This document shows, piece by piece, positions 10,202 through 27,427 of a stretch of 64,000 nucleotides of DNA. The stretch's first letter is position 1; each line of letters starts with the position of its first letter. The notes beneath the pieces are model-generated. The model was not told the DNA's origin, made no database searches, and worked only from the letters and a program-made list of their open reading frames with translations. Origin of the DNA: Salimicrobium flavidum (GTDB taxonomy: Bacteria; Bacillota; Bacilli; Bacillales; Halobacillaceae); the NCBI RefSeq assembly GCF_900156645.1, contig NZ_FTOC01000001.1, positions 434,001 to 498,000 on the forward strand, given 5' to 3'. The position numbers and the translations under genes were made by a program.

Positions 10202-11947
10202 ATGGCATTCGATGGAATAGTTACACGCGCGATGGTTCATGAATTGAACACTACGTTACAAACAGGAAGAATCACAAAAATATACCAGCCTACGGATACG
10301 GAGCTTGTATTCCAGGTACGGAAAGACCGCACCAATCATTCCTTTCTCGTATCGGCCCACTCCACCTACGCGAGGTTTCATATGACGAAGGATTCATATG
10401 ACAACCCGAAACAACCCCCAATGCTTTGCATGCTGCTCAGAAAGCATCTTGTCGGAGGGTTTGTAGAACGGGTGGAACAGGTAGAGAATGAGCGGATCGT
10501 ATATCTACAGATCCGTACGAAAAATGAAATCGGTGACGAGACGCTGAAAACCGTCGTCATTGAAATTATGGGTAAACATTCTAATATCATGCTCGTTGAC
10601 AACGAAGGCGGTCATATTCTCGACAGCATAAAACATTTGCCGCCTGCACAGAATACGTACCGGACTATTATGCCAGGTCAACCGTATATCGCTCCACCGG
10701 GCCAGGGAAAAACACACCCTTTAGAACTCTCCGGCGAGGATATCGTCAGAAAACTGGACTTCAATGCCGGCAAGATGGACAGGCAACTTCTTACTATAGT
10801 TATGGGCTTCTCTCCGCTGATAACAAAAGAAATCGTCTATAGAGCAGGCCTCGGTGACTCTTCCAGTTATGCGGGAGCTTATGACACCCTGAGACAGCTG
10901 ATTGAAACCCATTCTTATACTCCTGCCATTTATGAGGGGGAGAAAGAATGGTTCCACGTTCTTCCACTCTCGCATTTGACAGGCGAGCATACCGAATTCA
11001 ATTCCGTCAGTGAAATGCTGGATGAGTTTTACTCCGGCAAAGCTGAAAGGGATCGTGTGAAACAACAGGCCGGAGACCTGCATCGTTTCCTTAAAAACGA
11101 AATCGATAAAAACCACCGCAAAATCAAAAAACATGAAGAAACTCTGAAGAAATCGGAAGCTGCAGAAGATTATCAGAAACTTGGTGAACTTCTGACGGCC
11201 CATATGCACATGGTGAAAACCGGAGACAAATCAGTGACGGTCACCGACTATTACCAGGAGGAACAGCCTGAATTGACGATTGACCTAAACCCGAATAAAT
11301 CTCCAAGTGAGAACGCCCAAAGTCTATTTCAAACGTACCAGAAGCTGAAAAACTCAAAATTGTACGTAGACAAGGAAATACAGAAGACCTACGGAGAAAT
11401 AGAGTATCTGGAACGTCTGCTTCAGCAGATTGAATCCGCACGCTCTCAAGATGTAGAAGATATCAGAGATGAACTGCGAGATCAGGGTTATATGAAGAAA
11501 CGGGCCAATACAGGCAAGCGGAAGAACAAGAAGAAAAAACCTTCTCCCGAAAAATATATGTCCTCGGATAAAACAGAGATGTATGTCGGAAGGAATAACC
11601 TGCAGAACGAATATGTTACGAATCGACTTGCCCACAAGGAAGACGTCTGGCTCCATGCTAAAGATATTCCTGGCTCACACGTCGTAATCAAAGATAATGA
11701 CCCTACTGAAGAGACATTGCATGAAGCCGCTCAACTAGCAGCATACTTCAGTAAGTTTTCGGCTTCCGCTTCCGTTCCTATCGATTATACGAAAATCAGA
11801 CATGTGAAAAAGCCCTCTGGGGCCAAACCAGGTTTTGTCACTTATGATCATCAGAAAACACTTTTTGTTACGCCTGAAGAAAAAGTAGTTAAACAGTTGA
11901 AGCAAAACGCGAGTAAGAATGATAGTCAGTCTTCTGAAAAAGTATAA
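10202..11947 (+). CDS. rqcH: RqcH, ribosome-associated quality-control Ala-tail factor
   Basis: 581-residue NFACT-family protein, bacterial Rqc2/NEMF homologue (formerly YloA or FbpA). It binds obstructed 50S subunits and recruits tRNA-Ala to add alanine tails to stalled chains. NFACT-N begins MAFDGIVTRAMVHEL; the helical hairpin middle region and coiled coil span roughly 280-430. The NFACT-R domain shows DVWLHAKDIPGSHVVI. The ATG at 10202 follows GAGGTG. By alignment from memory with B. subtilis, the functionally important Asp97-Arg98 pair is Glu97-Arg98 here (see findings). Its partner YlmH/RqcP is encoded at 26,214-26,978. Confidence 0.95.
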   Translation: MAFDGIVTRAMVHELNTTLQTGRITKIYQPTDTELVFQVRKDRTNHSFLVSAHSTYARFHMTKDSYDNPKQPPMLCMLLRKHLVGGFVERVEQVENERIVYLQIRTKNEIGDETLKTVVIEIMGKHSNIMLVDNEGGHILDSIKHLPPAQNTYRTIMPGQPYIAPPGQGKTHPLELSGEDIVRKLDFNAGKMDRQLLTIVMGFSPLITKEIVYRAGLGDSSSYAGAYDTLRQLIETHSYTPAIYEGEKEWFHVLPLSHLTGEHTEFNSVSEMLDEFYSGKAERDRVKQQAGDLHRFLKNEIDKNHRKIKKHEETLKKSEAAEDYQKLGELLTAHMHMVKTGDKSVTVTDYYQEEQPELTIDLNPNKSPSENAQSLFQTYQKLKNSKLYVDKEIQKTYGEIEYLERLLQQIESARSQDVEDIRDELRDQGYMKKRANTGKRKNKKKKPSPEKYMSSDKTEMYVGRNNLQNEYVTNRLAHKEDVWLHAKDIPGSHVVIKDNDPTEETLHEAAQLAAYFSKFSASASVPIDYTKIRHVKKPSGAKPGFVTYDHQKTLFVTPEEKVVKQLKQNASKNDSQSSEKV

Positions 11948-11980
11948 TTGGAAATCAGCCTTAGGGACAATCTAACCTTA

Positions 11981-12025
11981 AAGATAAAAGATCCGAACAA
12001 AAAAATTGTTCGGATCTTTTATCTT
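11981..12025 (+). terminator. Long terminator hairpin after rqcH
   Basis: Perfect 20-bp inverted repeat (11981-12000 with 12006-12025) around a 5-base loop, 33 bp after the rqcH stop. The stem itself contains CTTTT near its 3' end and TTCATTCG follows. It may act in both directions and shield the 3' end of the convergent pyr operon. Confidence 0.8.
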
Positions 12026-12058
12026 CATTCGTTTCATAGACTTATAATGAGAAGTCTA

Positions 12059-12150
12059 CCCTGAAAATTTTCATGTATCATGGTGCAAATATCTTTGCAT
12101 AAACGTCTCTGTAAAAGCCTGTTGTTAATTGAAGGTACAAAAGATGAAAA
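12059..12150 (+). repeat. Interspersed repeat: module C joined to a partial element end
   Basis: 12059-12113 is nearly identical to 26031-26086 (shared core GAAAATTTTCATGTA, TGCAAATATCTTTGCAT and AACGTCTCTGT). It is followed by AAAAGCCTGTTGTTAATTGAAGG, which resembles the inverted right end of the 175-bp elements. It fills most of the gap between the rqcH terminator and pyrE. It contains a smaller palindrome, TGCAAATATCTTTGCA. Confidence 0.7.
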
Positions 12151-12181
12151 AATATGTCGCTTTATATGTTTTTTGAGTATA

Positions 12182-12773
12182 TCAATCCACAGGTTCGTTC
12201 ATATCTTCCCGCCACTTCTCCAGAATCTTTCTGCTCTCTTCGTCCAAAGGGAGTGCTTCGATCAAATCCGAATAGTTGAGCAACGAATCGAAATTCAACT
12301 TTTCATTTTCGAAAGCGTCGTAAGCACGGGAAAGCTCATATGTAAAAATACTGAGCACACCTTCTATTTGGACCCCTTTCTCTCGAAGAACGTTAGCGGC
12401 ATGGATAGAGGAAGCTCCCGTCGAAATGAGGTCTTCAATCACTACAGCATGCTGGTCTTCCTTCACTACTCCTTCAATTAGATTCTCTTTCCCGTGGCTT
12501 TTTTTCGAACCCCGAACGTAAACCATCGGAAGCCCGAGTTCTTCCGCAACCCAGGCAGCGTGAGGGATACCAGCTGTTGCACATCCGGCGATTACGTCGA
12601 CGTGACCCGGAAATTCCTGTATCCTACGGGCCAACCGCCGACTTATCTCTTTTCTTATGACGGGGTAGGAAATCGTCAATCTGTTATCACAGTAAATCGG
12701 GGACTTTATTCCCGAAGACCAGGTAAACATGTTATCGGTGTCGATTTGGATCGCTCCAATATACATTAAGCTC

Positions 12774-12787
<14 letters not shown>
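12182..12787 (-). CDS. pyrE: Orotate phosphoribosyltransferase
   Basis: 201-residue enzyme joining orotate to PRPP to give OMP, the fifth step of de novo UMP synthesis. The substrate-binding motif SSGIKSPIYCDNR is near the N terminus. The PRPP signature region is AVVIEDLISTGASS. It is the last gene of the pyr operon and overlaps pyrF by 14 bp. No clear terminator follows; the next strong hairpin is the rqcH one at 11981-12025. Confidence 0.96.
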
Positions 12788-15097
<2,310 letters not shown>

Positions 15098-15101
<4 letters not shown>

Positions 15102-18100
15102 GAGTAGGTCTCCTCCCGATTCAAAAGGGGACGCGATGTGAAACTCATCGACTTTAATATACCTACTGCTGCTGAAGCTGTATCGATACTCGTGAAGCAT
15201 GCTTTTCCATACTCCACAGCTTCTCGTCTGATCCGGAAACCGTCCGTATGCGCTTTTCGCTTTCTGTTCAGCGTATTGATAACCATCTGCACTTTCTCTT
15301 CGCGAATCACTGATAGAACGTCCCCCTGCTCACCGACTTTTCCGACCGTCTTCACCGGGAGATTCTTCTCCTCCAGGAAGGCTGCCGTTCCTGCGGTGGC
15401 CAATAGATCGAAGCCAAGGTCCACGAGCGAAGCAGCGATGGCTTCAACTTCTTCTTTGTCTTTGTCGGCTACGGTCAATAATACACTGCCATGCTCAGGA
15501 ATCTTCAATCCAGCTGCCAGCATTCCTTTATAAAGAGCTTTATCAAGGGTTTCATCATAACCGATTACTTCTCCGGTCGATTTCATTTCAGGGCCGAGTG
15601 TGGTATCCACGCTTCTCAATTTCTGAAATGAGAAAACCGGAACTTTGACGTATATCCCTTCCTGTTCAGGTGCGACCCCGGTTTTTAAACCCTCGTTCGC
15701 TAACGTCTGTCCCATCATTACTTTTGTAGCAAGTCTCGCCATCTGAATTCCTGTGATTTTACTTAGAAATGGAACGGTTCGGCTGGCTCTAGGATTCACT
15801 TCCAGCACATATGCCTTCTCTTCATGGACAACAAACTGTATATTGATGAGTCCTTTCAATGGAAGGTTCTTAGCGATTTTCACCGTCGCCTCTTCAAGTT
15901 GCCTCTTGATGTCTTTTGAAAGACGCTGGGGAGGATAGACTGCCATCGAGTCACCGGAGTGGACACCTGCTCTTTCTATATGCTCCATGATTCCAGGTAT
16001 TACTACGTCTTTTCCATCCGAAATAGCATCTACTTCCACTTCTTTACCAGTTACATATTTATCAATCAGTACCGGATGCCCGTTCGATACGAACCTGGTC
16101 AGATAGTAAGCCAGTTCTTCTTCCGAGTATACGATTTCCATCGCTCTTCCACCGAGGACATAAGATGGTCGTACCAGAACCGGGTAGCCGATTCTTTCTG
16201 CTACACGATAAGCTTCTTCTTTTTCTTCGACACTTTCTCCTCCAGGATGCAGAACTTCGAGTTCATTCAATAAACTCTCAAAAGAATCTCTGTCCTCCGT
16301 CTGCCGTATGGATTCGATCGTCGTGCCGAGAATAGGCACCCCCCGTTCACGAAGCCCGTCCGCAAGATTTACTGCCGTTTGTCCACCGAACTGTAAAATG
16401 ACCCCTTCCGGCTGTTCAAGTTCAATCACGTTCATCACATCTTCTACCGTGAGCGGTTCAAAATACAATTTGTCGGAAACACTGAAATCTGTAGACACGG
16501 TTTCCGGATTATTGTTGATGATAATCGCTTCATACCCCATATTTCTCAGGGCGAATACGGAATGCACGGTTGCATAATCGAACTCGACGCCCTGGCCGAT
16601 CCGTATCGGCCCGGACCCTACCACGAGAACTTTTTCCTTTTCTGTGACTTCGGATTCATTATACGTTTCATAGGACGAGTAATAGTAGGGAGTGGTCGAC
16701 TCGAATTCACCCGCGCAGGTATCCACCATTTTATAAACAGGAGTAATCCCTGCTTCTTGTCTTCTGTTGCTGATCGCTTCTATTGTAGTGTCCAGGACAC
16801 GGGCTAGTTGACGGTCCGAGAATCCTTTCTGTTTAGCGACCCTGATCCGCTCAGGAGTCCAGCCTTCCTCTCCCAGTTCTTTTTCGAGAAGTAGAATCGA
16901 TTCCAATTTACGCAGGAAAAACCAGTCGATTTTCGTTTGATCATGGATGTCCTCAAGCTTCATTCCACGTCTTATCGCTTCGGCTAAAACGAACAACCGT
17001 CGATCGTCAGCTCTCTGCATATGACTGAGGAGTTCTTCTTCAGTGAAGCCGTCAAATAACGGGTCATAGAAATCACCATCCGTCTGTTCAAGAGACCTCA
17101 CCCCCTTCAACAAAGCTTCTTCAAGAGTACGCCCCATCGCCATTACTTCCCCGGTCGCTTTCATTTGTGTACCTAAAATCCGATTACCATCTTCGAATTT
17201 ATCAAACGGCCAGCGTGGTATTTTACACACGACATAATCGAGGGAAGGTTCGAAACAGGCATACGTCGTTTCAGTCACCGGATTCCGAATTTCATCCAAT
17301 GTCATACCTACTGCGATTTTCGCCGCAATTTTAGCGATAGGATAGCCGGTCGCTTTCGACGCGAGTGCCGAAGATCTGCTGACTCTAGGATTTACTTCAA
17401 TCACGTAATAATCGAAGCTTTCAGGGTCCATAGCCAACTGGACGTTACATCCTCCCTCTATCTGGAGTGAACGGATGATTTCTGTCGAAGCGTTCCTGAG
17501 CCGTTGAAAATCCCTGTCACTGAGTGTCTGAGTCGGTGCGATAACAATAGAATCCCCGGTATGGATACCGACCGGGTCTATGTTTTCCATGGAACAGACA
17601 ATTATACAGTTATCCCGGTGGTCCCTCATCACTTCCATTTCAATCTCTTTGAATCCCGCTATATTCTTTTCTATAAGACACTGATGGACAGGAGAGAAAT
17701 CAAGACCCGATCTGACTATCTGCGCCAGTTCTTCTTCATCATTACAAATGCCTCCACCGGCGCCTCCCATAGTATAAGCGGGCCGCACAATGACAGGGTA
17801 GCCGATATCGACTGCTGAGGTGAGTGCTTCTTCTACAGATGATACGATGTCACTCTCCGGCACCGGTTGTCCTATATCTCTCATGAGTGACCGGAAAAGT
17901 TCCCGGTCCTCGGCTTTCTGGATCGCTTCGAGAGATGTTCCGAGAAGATTCACATTCATTTCTTCTAAAATACCGGTCTGGTCCAACTCCACAGCCAAAT
18001 TCAATCCGACCTGCCCTCCGAGTGTAGGAAGAAGAGCATCAGGGCGTTCCTTGCGAATTATTTTCGACATGAATTCCACCGTTAAAGGTTCCATGTATAC

Positions 18101-18289
18101 CTGATCTGCAAAGGTATAATCCGTCATGATAGTAGCCGGATTCGAATTTGCCAAAATGACTTCATACCCTTCCTCTTTCAGTGATTGACAGGCCTGTGTT
18201 CCTGAATAATCAAATTCTGCAGCCTGGCCGATGACAATCGGTCCGGAACCGATGACAAGGATTTTTTTGATAGTATTTTGTTCAGACAT
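15098..18289 (-). CDS. carB: Carbamoyl-phosphate synthase large subunit
   Basis: 1063-residue synthetase making carbamoyl phosphate from ammonia, bicarbonate and two ATP. Two homologous ATP-grasp halves are visible: [17 protein letters not shown] starts the first and [16 protein letters not shown] the second, near residue 560. Each has its own nucleotide loop ([20 protein letters not shown]). A C-terminal methylglyoxal-synthase-like regulatory domain follows and may bind UMP or PRPP. It overlaps carA by 8 bp. Because it sits in the pyr operon it is the pyrimidine isozyme; whether an arginine isozyme exists elsewhere cannot be seen. Confidence 0.97.
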
Positions 18290-19363
18290 ACTTTCTCACT
18301 CCTTTTTCCTGACGTATGTTATTCAGAAATTTTTCGAATAGATGACCGGTATCCTCCGGCCCTGGAGTACTTTCCGGATGGTACTGAACCGAAAACACCG
18401 GATGCTTAGTATGTTCGAGGGCTTCGACTGTCCTATCATTCAAAGAATATTCGGTGACTTTGAGTTCAGTTGACATAATTGAATTATCGTCGACTGAATA
18501 GCCGTGATTCTGGGAAGTCATGTACGTACGTTCCGTCTTCACATCAAATACCGGCTGATTCACTCCCCGATGACCGAAATGCAATTTACTTGTAGTTGCT
18601 CCGCAGGCTCTGGCTATGATGTGATGCCCCATACAAACTCCAAAAATCGGAACTTTCCCTATCAACTTTTCGACAGTTGCAGTCGCTTCAGGAATATGAG
18701 CCGGATCTCCTGGGCCATTCGATAAAAACACACCATCCGGCTTTTGCCGCATTATTTCTTCTGCAGAAGTGTTATAAGGAACCACCGTTATATGACAATT
18801 TCTTTCAGTGAATGCACGTAACAGACCACTTTTTATCCCGTAATCTATAACAACGATACGCTCTCCTCTATGAGGAATAACGTAAGGTTTAACTGTAGAA
18901 ACTCGCGGTACCTGGTCGATCGGCAGATCGGAGCTGTTCATTTTTTTAAGTACTTCTTCCGGGTCTCGATCTCCGTTTACAATCATCGCTTTCATTGTGC
19001 CATTCTTCCGGATCACTTTGGTGAGGTATCTTGTATCCACTCCACTTATTCCAGGTATGTCTCTCGATTTCAGGAAAGAGTCGATCGATTCTTCGTTACG
19101 GAAATTCGAAGGAAATTCACAATGTTCTTTCACTACCACTCCGAATAAAGATGGGAAAATGGTTTCGAAGTCGTCCCGGTTCACTCCGTAATTACCAATC
19201 AACGGATAGGTGAAAGTGATGATCTGACCGCAATAGGAAGGGTCGGACATCACTTCCTGGTAGCCGGTCATCCCCGTTTGAAAAACAATTTCACCAAAAA
19301 CTTCCCTGTCGCTTCCGAAGCCTTCCCCTGTCAAAATCGTTCCATCTTCAAGAATGATTTTTT

Positions 19364-19367
<4 letters not shown>
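18282..19367 (-). CDS. carA: Carbamoyl-phosphate synthase small (glutaminase) subunit
   Basis: 361-residue glutamine amidotransferase subunit supplying ammonia to CarB. The N-terminal CarA domain begins [17 protein letters not shown]. The class I glutaminase domain holds the nucleophile in [11 protein letters not shown], with the His and Glu partners in [12 protein letters not shown]. It overlaps pyrC by 4 bp and carB by 8 bp, within the tightly packed pyr operon. Confidence 0.97.
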
Positions 19368-22882
<3,515 letters not shown>

Positions 22883-22908
22883 GGAAATCTCCCCCTATAT
22901 TTTGCTAC

Positions 22909-23015
22909 AAAAAAACCTCTTCGCTTCAATAAGCAAAGAGGTTTCTGCCCAGGTGTCCACTACACCTGTGCTCTACTCCTTACCTTTGAAGTCTCACGGG
23001 ACGTTCATTAAAGGT
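22909..23015 (-). promoter_or_regulatory. PyrR-dependent attenuator between pyrR and pyrP
   Basis: On the minus strand the leader contains GAACGTCCCGTGAGACT (about 22991-23010), matching the PyrR-binding loop consensus. It is followed by alternative pairing segments and by a terminator at 22909-22944, AAACCTCTTTGCTT / AAGCGAAGAGGTTT then TTTTTG. PyrR bound to UMP should stabilise the anti-antiterminator and end transcription before pyrP. Family knowledge from Bacillus; folding not computed. Confidence 0.88.
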
Positions 23016-23023
23016 AATTCTAT

Positions 23024-24613
<1,590 letters not shown>

Positions 24614-24617
<4 letters not shown>

Positions 24618-25087
24618 GACGTCTTCGCCTCCTTCTGTTTCTTTTCCTCTATAAATGTCGCTATCAGAAACAAAACGACACCAATGCTTAATGAAGCGTC
24701 CGCCACATTGAAAATAGGATAGTTATAATTTCCGATATATACATCTACAAAATCGACCACTTCTTTTCTGAACAGACGATCGATGAAGTTTCCGATAGCG
24801 CCGGCCAAAAGCAGCGAAAGCGCGATGCCGCTCCACTTACTTTCTTTCGCTTGAGTCTGCATGTAATACACAAGAAACGCTACTATAATAACAGTAATGA
24901 TATAGAAAAAAGTCATCTGTCCCTGTAGAATCCCCCAGGCAGCACCCTGATTCCGATGAGAAGTCAAATACAAAAAAGAATCGACTATGGCGATTCGTTC
25001 TCCTACTTCCATGAACATGGTGACGAGCCATTTAGTAATCTGATCTATTAGTATTACGAAAAATGATAATCCATATAACCAAATCAT
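24614..25087 (-). CDS. lspA: Lipoprotein signal peptidase II
   Basis: 157-residue membrane aspartyl protease cleaving prolipoprotein signal peptides after lipid attachment. Four hydrophobic segments; the catalytic Asp residues lie in GNFIDRLF and FNVADASL. In B. subtilis ileS and ylyA lie between divIVA and lspA; both are absent here. CtaC in this window has a lipobox and would be a substrate. Confidence 0.95.
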
Positions 25088-25251
25088 AAATATCCTCCAT
25101 CCGTGTCTTTTCCTTTGCCATTATACCATTATCACAAATAAAACCAATAATATTATATAAGGAGTGTTCATCACCCGTCGAGATTTTCATTACTCATGTT
25201 CTCTCTGATGGTTAACAGTACTGAGCCTTTCAAGCAATACCTGTTCACATG

Positions 25252-25284
25252 AAAAAGCCTTCCCCTACACGGGAAAGGCTTCTT
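25252..25284 (-). terminator. Terminator after divIVA
   Basis: Minus strand AAGCCTTTCCC / GGGGAAGGCTT with a short loop, followed by TTTTTC, directly after the divIVA stop at 25288. It ends the cell-division gene run where ileS would normally follow. The remaining gap to lspA (25088-25251) shows no gene. Confidence 0.85.
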
Positions 25285-25287
25285 CCA

Positions 25288-25800
25288 TCATGAATTGGAT
25301 GAGGTATACTCTTCTTTGATCTGATCAGATTCCACTTCTTCATCAAAGAGACGATCCCATTCATCGTTTTCGATCATATCAATCTGAGCTTCTACAAGCA
25401 TTCGGAGCCGGGTTTTGAAAACCTTAGCCTGTTTTTTCATTTCTTCCACTTCAATCGAGATACGACGGGATTTTTCAAGTGCGTCATTAACGATCCTGTC
25501 TGCATTATTCTCGGCCTCTTTGATGATCAGTTTCGATTCTTTTGTAGCATTACCTTTGACTTCTTCAGCTGTCTCCTGAGCTATGAGAATAGATTTGTTC
25601 AACGTCTCTTCTATGTTGTTGAAATGAGTTAATCTTTCATTGAGACGATCCACTTCCCCTTCGAGCTCTTTTTTCTGGCGGACAACCACTTCATAGTCCT
25701 TGATCACCTGATCCAAAAATTCATTCACTTCATCTTCATTATACCCTCGAAACCCGCGAGAGAATTCCTTATTGTGTATATCCAGCGGTGTTAACGGCAT
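25288..25800 (-). CDS. divIVA: DivIVA, cell-pole and septum-targeting protein
   Basis: 170-residue coiled-coil protein that binds negatively curved membrane and recruits Min proteins. It begins MPLTPLDIHNKEFSRGFRGY; Phe17 and Arg18, the membrane-contact residues in B. subtilis, are conserved. Heptad-rich coiled coil runs from about 30 to 150. The ATG at 25800 follows AGGAGGTGGG; three extra upstream codons are not used. The C-terminal tail is acidic. Confidence 0.95.
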   Translation of the reverse strand: MPLTPLDIHNKEFSRGFRGYNEDEVNEFLDQVIKDYEVVVRQKKELEGEVDRLNERLTHFNNIEETLNKSILIAQETAEEVKGNATKESKLIIKEAENNADRIVNDALEKSRRISIEVEEMKKQAKVFKTRLRMLVEAQIDMIENDEWDRLFDEEVESDQIKEEYTSSNS

Positions 25801-25880
25801 ACGACCCACCTCCTTGAACTTCTTTTCTATGGCACCTTATTCCACTGAAACAAAGAACGGTCCTGATTTCTTTTTATAAT

Positions 25881-26031
25881 GCTACCCTGAAAATAAATAT
25901 TCAGGCGGACGCTTTCCGCGGGCAATGCTTCAGCCTCCTCGGTTCCCTGTGGGGTCTTCAGCTATTGCTCTTCCCGTCGGAGTCGCCGCCTTTCTCTATA
26001 TCCACCCTATCAAACTCAAATACTAACAGAG
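25881..26031 (+). repeat. Interspersed palindromic repeat, subfamily A
   Basis: The core 25904-25990 runs from GGCGGACGCTTTCCGCGGGC to CCCGTCGGAGTCGCCGCC, with arms complementary at both ends. It closely matches 56620-56705 and more distantly 49186-49272. The right flank ends ACTAACAGAGCC, the terminal motif of the family. It lies upstream of divIVA in a 413-bp gene-free stretch (25801-26213) made up largely of repeats. Confidence 0.85.
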
Positions 26032-26087
26032 CCCGAAAATTTTCATGTACCATGTTGCAAATATCTTTGCATGAACGTCTCTGTTAT
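26024..26087 (+). repeat. Interspersed repeat, module C with TAACAGAG / CTCTGTTA ends
   Basis: A 64-bp block bounded by the inverted pair TAACAGAG and CTCTGTTA, nearly identical inside to 12059-12113. It contains the palindrome TGCAAATATCTTTGCA. It sits exactly between subfamily A (left) and a short subfamily B element (right), sharing its end motifs with both. Confidence 0.8.
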
Positions 26088-26183
26088 GGTTTATTGTTGG
26101 TTTTCGTTCTATGGGTGGAAGCTTGCCTCTGGCAGGCGTCTCCACCCTTCGTTCCAAAAACCAACAACAGGATTTAACAGAAC
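26078..26183 (+). repeat. Short subfamily B inverted-repeat element
   Basis: A 106-bp palindromic element from GTCTCTGTTATGG to TTTAACAGAACC. Outer arms and GGGTGGAAGCTTGCC / GGCAGGCGTCTCCACCC match the 175-bp elements at 46,791 and 56,900. It lacks the inner module of about 60 bp found in those copies, so the two arms meet near GCCTCTGGC. Confidence 0.8.
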
Positions 26184-26213
26184 CTTTTATAATCAATTCA
26201 CTTAAATCAGAAA

Positions 26214-26978
26214 TCAATTCAGCGCTGAAAAAGTGATTCGCCACTTTTCTTTTTTTGTCTGTCCCATCACTTCAGTGAGCTTGCTTCTTCCTTTTCCTCT
26301 CAAAGAAAGAAGATCATCTTCTTCTAGAATAAAAGAGGGGTCATCAACAGTACGGAAGTTGACTTTCACATGGCCCGCTTGAATATGCATCACCGACTTT
26401 TTCCTCGGCATACGATATATTTCTTTCAACACCACGTCCAGGCGCAGGGAAGACACAGTAGCGAAGGAATCTTTCCATTCTTCTTCAGAAACCATCCGTT
26501 CTTCAGGCGATTTTTCCGCCCAAGTGACATTCGCTTTCTTTATCTGAGTCAATTGCATTTTGATATATTCAGATATCTCGGAAGCTACCAGTATATGTAT
26601 CAACCCGTCTCGAACTACAAGATCACCAAGTTTTTCGCGTTTGATTCCAAGGGACATAAATGCCCCTAACACATCCCGGTGCTCGAGGTTCATAAATTTT
26701 TCCGGGTAAGAAGCTTCCAGCAACGTTACCTGAAAATCCTCCGCATCGATCATTTCGTATTCAGGAGCAATAATCATCCGCATTCTTTCTTCTTCATGCC
26801 CGGAAACAGCTATCTGTAAATCGGTGTTAGCTAAAAGAGAATATGCTATCCGACGCTCTCTCGGGTTGAGAAAATCAGTCAGTTTTCGTTCAAACCTCAT
26901 CTCAACATCCGATTTCCATGCCTCCACTTGATCGATGAACGGTCTCTCTTCTTTTCTAAAGTGCTGATAAACGTCCAT
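26214..26978 (-). CDS. ylmH: YlmH / RqcP, S4-domain ribosome quality-control factor
   Basis: 254-residue RNA-binding protein. In B. subtilis YlmH (RqcP) binds the obstructed 50S with RqcH and drives cyclic alanine addition. The N-terminal part (MDVYQHFRKEERPFIDQ) matches the YlmH family; the S4 domain occupies about 180-254, with SLRLDVVLKEIY and HVKVNF. The ATG at 26978 follows GGAGGTCCT; the frame upstream to 27065 is dropped. Position between ylmG and divIVA is conserved. Confidence 0.93.
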   Translation of the reverse strand: MDVYQHFRKEERPFIDQVEAWKSDVEMRFERKLTDFLNPRERRIAYSLLANTDLQIAVSGHEEERMRMIIAPEYEMIDAEDFQVTLLEASYPEKFMNLEHRDVLGAFMSLGIKREKLGDLVVRDGLIHILVASEISEYIKMQLTQIKKANVTWAEKSPEERMVSEEEWKDSFATVSSLRLDVVLKEIYRMPRKKSVMHIQAGHVKVNFRTVDDPSFILEEDDLLSLRGKGRSKLTEVMGQTKKEKWRITFSALN

Positions 26979-27157
26979 AGGACCTCCTGCTTCCTTTTTA
27001 AAGTTTCGATTATTATGTACAGTAACTGCAAAAAGGACGTTACAGAGCACCTCGTCCCAATCCAATCCTGCCTAATTCAAGTCCAGCCTTCCTTACTCAC
27101 GTAAAAAACCACATATAAAGAAAGAACAGAAAGCCCTGCCTCCTGCTCCTTCCATTA

Positions 27158-27421
27158 CTACATAAGCATAAAATAAAGTTGTTGAATCCCTCTTGATGCG
27201 AAATTCAGCGTCAAAATAGCTACAATCGGAGAAATATCAATCATTCCAAGTGGAGGAATGATTTTACGGAACGGTTCCAGGAAGGGCTCCGTAACTTTCG
27301 CCAGTCCCTGGCCGAATGAGGAATCTCTTGCTCCAGGGAACCAGGACATAAGAATATAGATGATCAATAACCAACTATAAATTTGAATAGCATTGATCAA
27401 AAGAGAAAAAATCAAATCCAC
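27158..27421 (-). CDS. ylmG: YggT-family membrane protein YlmG
   Basis: 87-residue protein with two hydrophobic helices, the second preceded by FLEPFRKIIPPLGMIDISP, a characteristic YggT/YCF19 motif. The family is linked to cell division and chloroplast nucleoid partitioning, but its biochemical role is not settled. It lies 6 bp after sepF in the conserved ylmE-sepF-ylmG-ylmH-divIVA series. Confidence 0.92.
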   Translation of the reverse strand: MDLIFSLLINAIQIYSWLLIIYILMSWFPGARDSSFGQGLAKVTEPFLEPFRKIIPPLGMIDISPIVAILTLNFASRGIQQLYFMLM

Positions 27422-27427
27422 AACGCA

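Noticed and set aside
25088-25251. Possible T-box leader remnant of ileS
   Set aside because: No T-box core motif or specifier hairpin could be recognised; the stretch is plain A/T-rich spacer.
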